64,000 nt of DNA from Rallus limicola (Eukaryota; Chordata; Aves; Gruiformes; Rallidae): assembly GCA_022605955.1 (NCBI GenBank), contig JAKCOZ010000032.1, positions 3,596,001 through 3,660,000 on the forward strand, read 5' to 3'. This document shows positions 49,571 to 62,300 of this stretch, piece after piece. The translations under genes and the position numbers were made by a program. How positions within the stretch are numbered: the stretch's first letter is position 1; the number at the start of each line of letters is the position of its first letter. The notes below the pieces were generated by a model. It was given only the letters and a program-made list of their open reading frames with translations. It was not told where the DNA came from and did no database searches.

Positions 49571-52500
49571 TGTTAGAACTGAGCTAAACCACAGCGAAGG
49601 TCCCAAATTCAGTATTAAACTGTCTCAATAAACACATGCTTGCTTATTCCATGGAGCACATGCAGATTACTCTTCTGATATGGAGACTGCACACAGAACT
49701 GGTAAGGATGGGTAATTTGAACAACAGTTAAAGGGCTAGATTTAAAAAAAATAAAAACTTGAGGAAACATATTCTGTGTTACAGCTTTGTTCTGCACTAT
49801 TCCTCACTACAGTTTGTTAGAATCAGAGATACACCAAAGGGCAAGGTGATTTTTATCAAGGAAGAACATAGATTCTAAGATATACCCCACTTTTAAAAAT
49901 GCAAGAAAGCAGTGATCAGACAATTGTAAGGAGCATCCAAGTGGGTACATCAAAATATTCCACTCATATATATTTACATAGAGCATGTAGTTCCTATAGT
50001 GATTTCCTCCATAGTAACCTATATCTAGGCCTTTTTTCACTCTGCTACTGACTGTAAGACTGTTACTGCTGAGGGCTTCGATAAATGCTGCAACACTGAA
50101 GGAGCACGAGCAACATTATCCCTCACAGGGTCTGATCTCTCTACACACCAAAGCAGTTCAAAGTTAACTTCAAGGCATCTTTATGCTTTCCTTGGCCCTC
50201 AAAGTCCTTACACAGACCTTTCCCATTCAAGGCTCACAGTATTTCCCAAAAGATAGTTGGTTCCTTCTGTCCTGCAAAAAACTCCCTCCCAAAGCAGGCC
50301 TTAGGCCCTATGACCTGCTCAGACAAGTCTTGTATCACTTGAAATGCACCCCCTTTGTTGCCATCATGTAACTATCCAACAAAGGAGCAGAGAAACACTT
50401 CTGAATGTAAACAACCGGTCACATCATTGATGCTTGGTGCTATTTCCTCTGAGTCCTGGTACCAGCATACATTACTGCAACGTAATTCATACCTTTGAAA
50501 ATGGAAATACTGAAATAAATTTAGAGAAATTGACCTTTTTATCTTTTTCTTTAGGGGCAAAATATTGTTCAGCTCACTTGGCACACAATTGGGATTGTAA
50601 CAACTGTTAACAGCCATAAAGTCCCTTTTTTTTCCCCAGCAATTCCCCAGAAAATTTATATGAGAATGTGAAAGCTGAGTTAAAGACACATGAGAAAACT
50701 GCAAAAAGAAGTGAGAAAAGAGCTTTAAGTAATATATATGAAGGAGATGACATGCAAAGCCCTATTAGGTAGATACCCATTAAAAGAAATTACACTTTTA
50801 TCTTGCCTCTTTTTCTTTACTGAATAAGGAGTAAAAACAGTAAACTAAAAGATTTTGGAAACACCAAGGTGAACTAGTCAGCTTGCAGTCATCACTTTGC
50901 CTCTTGCTTGACCCCTTTTTTCTTTTTGGATTTGAATGTATGACAAAAAGCTGGCAATTGGGTCAGTGTAGTTACCTAGAAACTACTTCAAAACTTAGAA
51001 TGCACAAACTTGATTGTAATAACTAGGAAAGAGAATGCAAAGAAGTGAGAACATGCTATCTAGCTCACTTGAAAAAGGAGTATTTACTTACTAGAAAACA
51101 ATTAATATGTGTTAGAAACTAAAGAAGTCAAAACTGTTGACTAAAAGATATTTTCCACTGTATCTTAAGTTTAGATAAAGAGTATAACTATTATAAAGCA
51201 TGTAAGTCAATATTAAGTCAAAAGTTCATACAGTAATGTTCATCTAAGTAAAGAGGAATGCACGTCTGCAACTCATGAATTATATATAGTCCAGTATTTC
51301 ACTTTGCTCATTAAGTTTTCTTACAGAATTGCATGAAAATACCAAATGCTTACTTCTGATACATCACAAAGCAGGACCATGCTTCAGAGATGCACAGTTG
51401 CTTTTCTTTGAAGTATATGTAATACTGAGATATCACATAATACAAAGTTATAGAACAGTTCTTTAATAAACTTTTGGAAATAAGGTAAATTCAACAATAC
51501 TCAAACTAAAAATTCAAAATCTACAGTTATCTCTAATTGCATTTAGGAAATTACAAGTAGTATGGAAAAAGAGGAGGAAGGACTGATCAGTGACTTCCAA
51601 TACAAGCAGCAAGGGGTGAGTACCCAACTAGCGTTTCAGAACAAAATAAAGGAGATACTTCCCCACATCACACCAAGCGAATCTCCTTTCCTCAGGACGG
51701 TAGGACAAGCGTACCTCTAAAAAGCCATTGCTCAAAGTTATGCAATAAAAACTCACAGAAAAGTAAGGTATCAAACTGCTATCCCTGGTTCTGAGTGTCC
51801 CTGGGCTCCAAATTATCACAAACCAAGACTGGGCCAGGCCAGGGACTATGAATGTCTACGACTTCAAACATTGCTACCAAGATCAAAGCCTATGTTAGGA
51901 TATAACTCCTGATATGGTCCGTAGCCTAAAGAAATACCCTCAAAAATAATCTCAAGGATTGTGAATCATCAGAATGGAGAGAGAAGAGAGGAAAAAATAG
52001 TTATTTATTAAATACAATTTCAGCAAGAGAATACCCATCAGGCTTTAATGAAGTATTATTAGAATATATCACAGCTACGTTGACATTCCAGAGGAAGATT
52101 ACAGGGGAAGAATGACCATAAAGACCCAAATGCTAGCTGAAATGTAAGGTTTGAGAAAACTAAAGAAAGGGAATATGATTCTTCATCTTTCCAAAATCAC
52201 CAGCCAGAAGACAGTAGGATAAGTAAATGTTGAGGGATCGCCAGTCACTGAAGAGAAAAACTGTGTTAAATAACATATAATAAGAAAACATATAAGTTTG
52301 TTATGAGCTGTTTATAAATAACAGACATTTACACATTGATAATTCCGCACTTCTGTTGGAGCAAAAATTGATTACATGTCATTAGAATGAAAGATTAAAG
52401 CAGATGTTAGTAAATTTATTGCAGTATGAGATTACCAAAATCTCAACATGTTTTCAACCTAAATAGGGAGACTTTAAAAGGTCCTGTTGAGTCTACATGG

Positions 52501-53334
52501 TGGCTGGAAGAATCTCTTCTACCTGAACCAACAGCATACCCAGTGCATCGTTTAAGGCTGAACTGCTTTAGCACAAAAAAGGCTTACATATATACCAAGA
52601 GTGCAAAAACCTGACCAACACAACCAACAAGTCAAACTTACCTTCAACAATTTGCATGGCCATGCTCTTGCACACAAATTGTACAAGTGGCTGTGCCTGC
52701 CTGCCAATCACCTTGCACTGCTTCCAGAACACAAAGCAGCATTGAGAAATCTAACCAAATTAATATTTTACTTTTTTATTTTTAATTTTTATTTTATTTT
52801 CATGATTTATTTTTCTTTATATAACTTCTTTCTGTAGGTAAAACGGGAACTTAGTTAACATTTATTTTAAAAATTATAAAGTTCAGAGAAAGATCACTGG
52901 GCCTTGGAGGTGCAAGAAAAGGAGAAAATAGCTCGTCTTGTTTTCAGATCCAGCTCAAATAAATAGCATGATGTTACCTTTGTAAGTATTCTTAAATCTG
53001 GTGAAGAACTATTGCAGAAAGCTTCAATTTATGCTTTTATTTTAAGCTGTTACATGTGCATCCTGTACTACACCCATGAAGTAAGCTAGCTAGTGTTTGT
53101 AACAGTCCACAAAGAGATTTTAAGTACTGTATTTTCAACAGCAGATAATTCCCATATATTGGCAACATCAGGAAGATCTCATCTAGAGACAATTCTGAAA
53201 TTGTGGTATGTAAAAGAATAAACCTGCATCAGCTGATGGCCACAAGAGAATGGCAACCTTGTTTTCAGCATGTTCTAACAAAAACTATGTAAGTCCTACC
53301 CACACTCTATCAACCGGCTGTGCAGAAGAAAAGG
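49571..53334. other. Unique AT-rich non-coding DNA, 3.8 kb
   Basis: No gene or mobile element was recognised. The stretch at about 52768-52822 is almost pure A/T with T runs. Frames reach 110 codons (50372-50704 minus) without any motif. Confidence 0.5.
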
Positions 53335-53356
53335 CGGACACCAGCTTTGGTGTCCG
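53335..53356. repeat. Perfect hairpin, 9-base stem, 4-base loop
   Basis: The arm cggacacca (53335-53343) pairs exactly with tggtgtccg (53348-53356) around gctt. It resembles the stem of a terminator, but in this vertebrate setting no such role is assigned; no T run follows it. Confidence 0.8.
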
Positions 53357-56270
53357 TGAACTCTATATTCAAGAAAGTGCCTGGAGAAAACAAGGAAGCA
53401 GTGTATCTCTATCATCATAAAGACCAAGAGTAGCTCAATTATCTGGGATCCCCGGAGGAGGAGAGTAAAACAGACATGTGTACATAGGAAAATGAGGCAA
53501 AGATGGAGGCATAAAATGATAGTTAAGGAAGTATGTGAGATGTAGAGGAACAAAGGGGCTGTCTCCTAGTTATGAGAAGCTAAAAGCAATGCCACAGTAT
53601 CTGATAAAGCAGGAGCAGTTGCCACAGTTATTACAAAACAAATTAAAGATTTGGGAAATGCTTCAATTTAGAAGCTCCTCCGGAAGGTTTGGCACAGGAA
53701 TACAGCTTTGCAGATCACCGCTGCATTTCTGGAAACCATTTTCAAAACAAACATGAAATCTGCCTGAAATTACAGAAGACTTAAGGTTGACTGACACATC
53801 ATATTGCATGGTTTCTGCATATTTTAATGATGTTCCTTTAGATACTCCCTGGGTTCCAGTACTATATTATATGTCTAATGCTGTCTGAAAATTATGGAAA
53901 TTGAGCCTATGGTCCATGTCTCACCATGTACCACTGCTAATTAAGTTCTTTGTGACTTATCATTTCATTTAAAATATAGGAGGGGGAGAAACTGCCTTTT
54001 TTCCTTCCCTTTTTTGGGTGGAAGTGTAATTTTGAAATAAGCTTTTATGTGGTTATTTTCTTGAAAATCTAATTTCAGAACTGTAAACTGTTTTTACTAG
54101 AGTTGTTCAACATTAAAGACTTCACTTTTTAAAGACCATACTCTAAGAACATATTGCACATAATCACAGATATCAAATGCCATCTTACTATAAGCATTTA
54201 CCGCACTGCACTTTGTGCCTCAATATTATCAGAAGTCAAACAGGATTACCTCCTAAAAAAGTTGATCTGTAAATCACTTAAGGGATTGGGCTAAAAAAAA
54301 ATTGACCAAAAATGAAATGGAACTCAAAAAGATTCATCTCAGTGGAATTGTCCTAAAAGAATGTAATATTGACCGTTAGGATTTTGTTCCTGCAGTACTG
54401 TGTTAAAACTGTGTTAAACTGTGGAAAATACAGGCACCATTCCAATACACTCAAGACAGTCATAAATAGCAATGTTGCCCACAGATGAGTGGCATTCTTC
54501 AAGTTATTGCCTGTATCGCCTGACACTGCCTGTATCATTCACACAATGAATGACATCCCAAGTTCAGCTGTTATCACAATTCTAGCAAATCTTATCATTA
54601 ATCCAAATTGGTTCAATGAAGTGGAACAACTAACTATATTGAGTGTTTTTATAGGATGTTTTTCACATTCATTGGGTCTTACTAACTGAAAACTGCCTGC
54701 CCAAACAGATAGTAGCATTATTCAGAATGAAGGTGAAAACAAGGAAAAAAAAAAATATTTTCTTCAATAAAATCAAATCAGTTTGGGTCAGAAAATCTTC
54801 TCCAAACACTATGAAGAACTGAAAATCTACTTCCCTTCCTTTTTGCTCCCAAATACCACAACAGTATGCAGTACTTCAGACATTTTTTCCAAAGCATAAA
54901 ACTAGTCCCATTTGTATTTAATGAACAGTTTTGCAATTCTATCCCGGGATGTTTCCAAGTGAGAGGCCCTCCCCCAGAATAATTCACATAAACTTATTTT
55001 TTCTCAATACTAGGTGACTCTATAACTCTAATTTTCCCCGTTTTCCATCTCAGTTTGGTTCACAAGCAAAGGAAAAAGAAACACTTAAAATAAAATTGGA
55101 TTTAGTTTAGTCTAGGAAAGACTTTTTTTTGCTATCTGAAGCCATTCAGTAATATTGATCTAAACTCAGAAGTTGTTTGGGTAAAATGGAAAACTCTTTT
55201 GCAGCCAGCTTGCAGTTTGCCTGAACAAAATTGACCCAGTTCCAGTGAGAAAACCTTGAAAAACCCATCCCTTTTGGCACTTCAGTAAGAGATGTGAAGT
55301 CAGTATTGCTGCTTACTAGTCTTAGCATAAAAAAAAATATGCAGAAAGTATGAGAAAAGATAGAGAAGACCAATATGGATTACTATAGATATGAAACAAT
55401 TGCTAGTCAAAGAGCAGCTACCTAAATTGTGATCCAGCAGCATGAAGGAAGACAATGAGGAATATTATAAAGGTCAATAAAATTATGGTAGTGGACAAAA
55501 GGTGAACAGGATATGATTATTCACAATTTCTCAATATACAAGAGTTATAAGACACACATTGTAATTACCGGGAGCAAAACTAAACTACTTTTTCATACCA
55601 CACCATTAAAATAATAAAAGTCTTTGTTACTGGATGTTGAGGAGGCCAGAATCACAATCGGGTTCACAATGAACTAGCCACTTGAGACATCTGGCCACAG
55701 CTGTTAATCACAGCAGCTGAAGTACTGTCAGAAGCTGAGTGCAGCCTACCACTCTTCCCCTGACCTCTCAGCCTGTTTCTCCAAACACCCACTGTGGACC
55801 ACTCCAAGAGACACACAAGATAAAGTGACCTTTGGAGTGTCCTCTCGCAAAGCCCTCTTCCATGAATAAAGAAAGGGTTGAATAAAAGGTTCAGTAGAAC
55901 AGTAGTGCTGCTTCAAGTACTATTTAGCACTTTTTAAAGGTCACGATATATTAAATGGATATATTTCTCATTTTGAGATGTGTGCAGAAGTTCCCAATTA
56001 TTATGTTTCTCATACCATTTTTATCATCCATGTTCTTAATAAAAGATTCAGACAAGAGATTTTTTTCAAGCTAATATATTATTTCCATATCATGTTGACA
56101 TTAATGGATACTGACCAGAACCCAGTAGATAGAGAACTGACCAAAAGCCAGTGACTGAAACCAGGGCAAATAATGTGGAATGCACCACACAGATCTGGAG
56201 ATTACTATTCAGCAGAGAAATATGAAGTCATGCAGGAGTTTCAAGTAATTCACTTTCACATTCCAGCCTT
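53357..56270. other. Unique non-coding DNA, 2.9 kb
   Basis: No gene was recognised. The part at about 55640-55860 is less AT-rich than its surroundings, but has no frame longer than chance and no repeat I can name. Confidence 0.5.
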
Positions 56271-56302
56271 GTGCATAACACAAGTCGTGCATAACACAAG
56301 TT
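56271..56302. repeat. Tandem duplication, 16-base unit x2
   Basis: The units gtgcataacacaagtc (56271-56286) and gtgcataacacaagtt (56287-56302) differ only in the last base. Confidence 0.92.
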
Positions 56303-59300
56303 GTGCTATTCAGCAAACAGGGAACCAACGTTATGCATATGCTTCCATACAACAGAACAGACAAGATGCAATCCCAAATCTTTCAGTACAGTCTTGCTCT
56401 TGTCAAAATCAACAGAACTCGCACTGAGACGACCATCAACAGCCCTTCAAAAAGTTCAGCAATTTCAATAATTCAACTGAAGTCAATTGAAAAGATGAGA
56501 AAGAGTTGTGCCATTCGGTCAAGAAAGCTCCCCTGTTCAAGCATTGAAGCTAGCAGCATCATCAACATAAGCAAAGACAAAATGTATGCAGTTCATTCTT
56601 ATTCAGGATAGGACTCAAAATGCCAAAATAGCTTAAGATTCTGTCATTTACATACCTGAAGTGAGGCACTTGGTAAATACTGTGATAAAGAGGGGACCGA
56701 TCATGATGTTAGATCTAAATTCACAAGCATTTATTCCATTCTATAATTCAAGTCCAGAATATTTATTTTGGCGGGGGATGGGGGATACATCATGCACAGT
56801 CACTGTTGGGAACACTGTGCCAAATTTCCTTCTAGTGCATATGGGTGATGAAGCCAGTGAAATTATAAAAAAGGAATGCTTCTTAAAATAATGTTTCAGT
56901 TCTTCCAGAAATTAGGTGCTTGCTTGCCTTTTTTTTTTTTTTAAAGAATGCAGTCTATTAAAAATACATTAATATTAGGTAATCAGAAAAACATAAATTT
57001 TAAAAGTAATACTTTAATACAGATCATTATTTCCATTTCACACTAAATCATTTGAGAAATGTTCCTAATTAATTTAACATTCATTTTTAATTGCCAAAAG
57101 ATTAAATGGATTAATCTCTCTTTTGCTGCATAAGTATAAATGAAGAGCTTTAAATGTCCTTTATATTTATGGCAAGCTATTTTCTCAGTTTATTTTAACA
57201 GAACAAAAAAAAAAAAGAAGTCCTTTTGTTTCTGCAGAAAGAACCTGGGGAAGAGAACCATGCAACAAGTAAATTTTTTTATTAAAGGTAAATCTTATTC
57301 TCTTGACCAATGATTAGTAGGCAAGTTTCTCAGCAAGCTGAAACTGGAAAGGGGTGGCAAAAGAGCAACTCACTACAGTTTTGACAAATACTTATTATTA
57401 AATCTATTCTCAAAAAAAGGGTAGTAGGCAAAAGGATTGAAAAACAGCACTTAGAAGGACTGGAATAAGCAGCAAATTACTCTGCTTAAAAGTGTTCCTG
57501 AAATTGGCATACATTGTGTGGATACTCCTTGACCCCATAGCAGTCCTTCTGGCCTTTCCAATTTCACACAGGACTATTAAATAACTGTGGAGGAAGCAGA
57601 ATTGGTGATCCATCCACAAGCTTAGAGGAAAAAAAACCTAATTTTTTTCTATATCTGTATTTCCCATGTTTCCTGCGTGTTCAAAGCAGCACTGTGTTAT
57701 CTCATCTACAATGTGCTGCAAAACATGTATTATATATCGAAAGAGACATCCATATTCATTTGAATTATTTATATCTGCAACTGTGCCTTTATACATGTTG
57801 ATCTGGCTACCTACCACACACTCAGTTCTTTTGCATAATACTCATTACTAGTTACTTGTAAAAATAGCCATTACCTAGACAGTGGTTTGTTCTGAATTCA
57901 ATGACTTAGAGCAGGATATATCTGTTAACAATCATGCTAGCAAGACCTGGCCTGCCTTTCCTCTGTTGAGCCCAAAGGGTCCGCAATCCTTTGCAACATG
58001 GCAAAACACAACCTTCATTAACAAGCTGGGTTCACAATGTCTTCCTGAAGTAACTCCTGCCTGACTTAAATGTTTTGAAATCAACAGAGGCAGATTTATG
58101 ACAGTTTAAGCATACAAAGATCAATCTCACTGTAAGCTTCTTCACTGTACAGAGACTGCCTTCCATCTCCGTATATCCACTAGCATAGCTATTACACCTA
58201 CTTGCATCTTCAGCATCTGGATGCAGATTACTCCAACAGTACTGCAGACCTTGACCCAAGATCTGAAAGACACACAATTCATAATAGTTTGCTTTCCAAA
58301 GACCTGTCATTTGTCTCAATAAGCAATTGCTAGTCCAGTTGTATTGGCTTTTGAGGGGTTTTGTTTAACCCTATTCAGAGATCACATACTACGTAACAGA
58401 TTTGGCCTTATCATTCAGATTTCTGAGTCTTTCTTTCACTATAAAGCCAGGCATTGCAATTCTGACACTTGAGGCAGAGGTCCATGACAGAGGCTTGGAA
58501 ATACAAAGTGAAAATTTGAGTTTTCTGAATTCTATCTGCTCTTCCAAATGCCTTATCTCACTATCACAAAAATCAGTATTCAACAAATCACAGTGAGTTG
58601 CTTTATTTGGTTAATTTATCGAAAGCTGTCTCAGCAAACTGAAGTAATTGCTTAGAAAATAAACAAATCATTAGTGTTTCAAAGCATTTTAAGATTACAG
58701 AGAGCCTCATATTTTACTTCCAGGATCTATTTCAGTGCTTGCCTCAACCCAGTGAGCAAGCATAGGGCCTAAGTCATAAATTGCTATTTGTAAAAATTAG
58801 AAAAACATATAATTTTATTGGGCATTAAATTAACTACACAGAAAGAATGAGAAAACATTAGGTTGCATCTTTTTTTTTTTTTTCCTAATAGACAATACTG
58901 CATTTAGGGAAGTGCTATAATTCTTAGACTTTAATTCAAACAAACCTAATTGTGCGTGGTTCACTTTGAACATGATAAAAATGTAAAGCATACATCAATG
59001 GATTTAATATTTACTGCTCTACTTAACTGCACGTTAAAGTGGGAAAAAAAATTATTTGATGGGTTGCTTTGCTTCATAAATAAGTATCATAGTTGAAGAT
59101 CATGGGAAATTTTGCCAACAGTAAATTTCACTCTTTCAACTATTTTCATAATATTATTTTAGTTCTTTGTTAATAAAAGAAACATTGGAGCTACAGATAA
59201 TTTAATTTAGTCACAGCAAATAAACGTCAGTTCTCTATCTACCTGCAGTTAGATTAAAGGAGTTACAGGGAAACAATACAAAATGTAGCCACTACTATTT

Positions 59301-62300
59301 AATGAATCAGCATGAAACACTAACAAACCACAACTGAATAATTCAATAAATTTGAAAGGCAGCAATTTAACAGGTCGCTAATTCCATCATTTATATTACT
59401 CACTATTTGTAGAAAGCTAAAAAATGGAGAGGGCATAAACAGTTTATTGCACTAACAGTATTTTTACCTCATCAAGGACCAACACAAGAGTTAGATGCTA
59501 TTTATATCCAGGTAAGATTTCAAAATACTTTTTAACATGAAACTGGGACTATACAGATTTTGTGCTAGTTCCATTTAGTAAATGTGTGAAAGTCACACTG
59601 TACTATGACAGTATATTTTAACCCTCCTTTATTCTCTATCTTCTGAGCCTGATTAAAATGCAGTTCAAAACAAGCACAAGGCCTGGGGACAAGGGCAGAA
59701 GTCATAGTTCTTACATGATGTTATTTTCTTTTTTTTAACATTTTCTTTAACAAAAGGTCACAACTATAACTTCCTGAAGTAACATTGTTTATCATAAATC
59801 ATTCTAACTTGCTTTTCCAGGATAGAAAAGGACTAAAAATTATAGCCAGCTTTCTGAGATACAGCATTACTTGATTAAACAATAAAACTGCCTTGTGAAG
59901 CTTTTCAGACCCTGCTTAGCAAAATGTAATGGAGAAATTCAGAAACTCTCTTCACTGAAGCTAATTATTAGAACTGCCTACTACCTCCTACCCCAACCCT
60001 GGCACCAACACTGCGAAGAGCCGACCAGCCTCAGGCTCTCCCTTGCACAGACCAGCCTCTTACAGTCTTCAAATACTACTGGCAGGGTGTCAAGTTTTAT
60101 ACCATTAGAACTAGACAGTGTTCTGGTACCATTAAAAAGGACAGTTATATACATGGATTTCCAGATACTGTTCTTCACATCCTCTTTTAGATGAGCCATA
60201 GCCATCACCCATAATACATTAGAAAACATTAAAAAGATCCAGTATATCAACTGAACTAGCTAGCAAAACTGGACTAAACTTCTGTTCCTCTAGAACATTC
60301 TGCACTAAGACACAAATATTACTGTTATGCGATTGCCACATATTATTCCAAGCTACACTGATACTCTGCTGGGTCAAATGTAGAGCAGAGCTAGATGAAA
60401 GGTTCCTGCTAGCCCTGCCTACGGCAGAGGCCAATATTGGATACTCAGTGATATATGAAGCGCAGGTAATAATTTCCCTGACCATATCCCAGCACCTGCC
60501 AAACTGTGCTTAGGGCAGTTTTTGGATTTTTTTTTTTTTTTCCCCCTCACAACTGAGGTTTCTTGAATGAAGATTCTTGGATTCTTATAAAATTCTATTC
60601 TGGCATTCCACATTTACAGATTATCTTCACACAGCAGGACTGAAACCTATACTAGACAAATGCTAGTCAATTTACCAGGCCAAGTAATTCTTGGCCGTCT
60701 TCTTGACTACTGAATAAGCTTATTCACCTGAAACTACCTGCAATTTATTCTACCACAGCAACCTCTCTTGTTAGCTCGCAATTCCTGTTTCAGTTGTTCA
60801 CCTTTTCTTTCACTCAGTAACAGTAGTTCTTCTAGGGAAAAACTGGAGTCATACATCATTTTCTTACTGCTCTTGTCCTCAAATCAAAGCCTAATTTGCT
60901 CAGACATTAGCATTTGCTAGATTTCGATCATAAATTATCTGACATGATTTGTAGGCATAGACAATACTGAACAAAGCCTAACAGACACTGTTAACACTCC
61001 AACTCACCTACTGAACACAAGTTTGTGTCTAGATACTGAAAACAAGCTAATGTTTGTTTTACTTTCCTAAGGCATCAATAAATTTGGCAAATAGTAAAAA
61101 TTTCTGTCCTTGGCAATGACCCTCAGGATTTCTTCCCTGGTACATACCAGAAAGTGATTTATGTTACATCTTTCCCCCTCCACAGCATATATGTAAGCAA
61201 AAATTTCCTTTCCTTTCCCTCCGACTAATATGACGTAATAGCCCACTGGGCTAGTTCTGTACTTGACTGATCAAACAGCCACTTAATACACACAACTGTT
61301 AGTCTTAGTCTTCACTTGAGAAACCTTTCTTGAAGGAACTCAGATTTTCAACCACTGTCGTCTTTCCTGCTGAAATATTCCCTACCTTCCCTCAAGTTAA
61401 ACTCACCAGCCTCAAAACTCACCTCACCTTATTTACCTTATTTATCTTCTACCCACACTTCCCCATGCTAATACTGCCATTGCTGTATAAGCCTTATAGA
61501 TGGCAGCAGTGTCCAACTAAATAAAAACAACAACAACAACAAAAAATACCCCAAATCATCCAACTGATAGTCTCTTCCTTCCAGCTTTTTACAGACAATA
61601 GACTGATTTTTGTTGCCTATACTTTTGGAGGTTTTGATAAAAACAATGTTGTAAGGTATTTTTCAGAGTCCTTTGCACTCTGCATACTTTTTTAAAGTTG
61701 CTGGGATGTATACTGCATTTGTTCACTGAAGAGCTTTATCTGTCATCTTCTATGAACTTGTATCCTCACCTACACAAGCCTGAGGAAGATAGAGTTCTGG
61801 CCTCTTTGTAAAAACCTGCTTTTCATTAGCTTCTGCCTGAGCAGGTCATTTTCTTGCTTGAAAAATTCTAAATACTTTAGTGAGGAAATTTTTTTTTTTC
61901 TTCCAATAGCCAAAATTCTTTTCCAGGTCTTAATCCTTTTACAGGCTCCTTCTGGGACTTTAGTTAGTCCACTTAGATTAGTGTCTGCGGCAAGTCTTAC
62001 TCTGCTAGAAAGCATCCCTGATTTTGGATTTGCAAACCTAATCCTGTCTAATAAGCTTTATTACTTGTTATTACAAAGAATCTAGTGAGGATTCAGAAGC
62101 CCCACTGGAAGAGATATTACAGAAAACACACTGTGCCCCACTGCATTCAGAAGATTACAAAACCAACACAAATCCAGCAATGATTTCAGATTCTCAAATC
62201 TCACCGAAGAGGGAGATCAAGCACCCCGACACTGAGGGGTTTGCACTGCATTTTCTGAACATAATTAATTATTTCTTTCCCTTACTGAAATGCACTTATC

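Noticed and set aside
53335..53356. Stem-loop as a bacterial-type terminator
   Set aside because: The window is vertebrate nuclear DNA and the stem is not followed by a T run.
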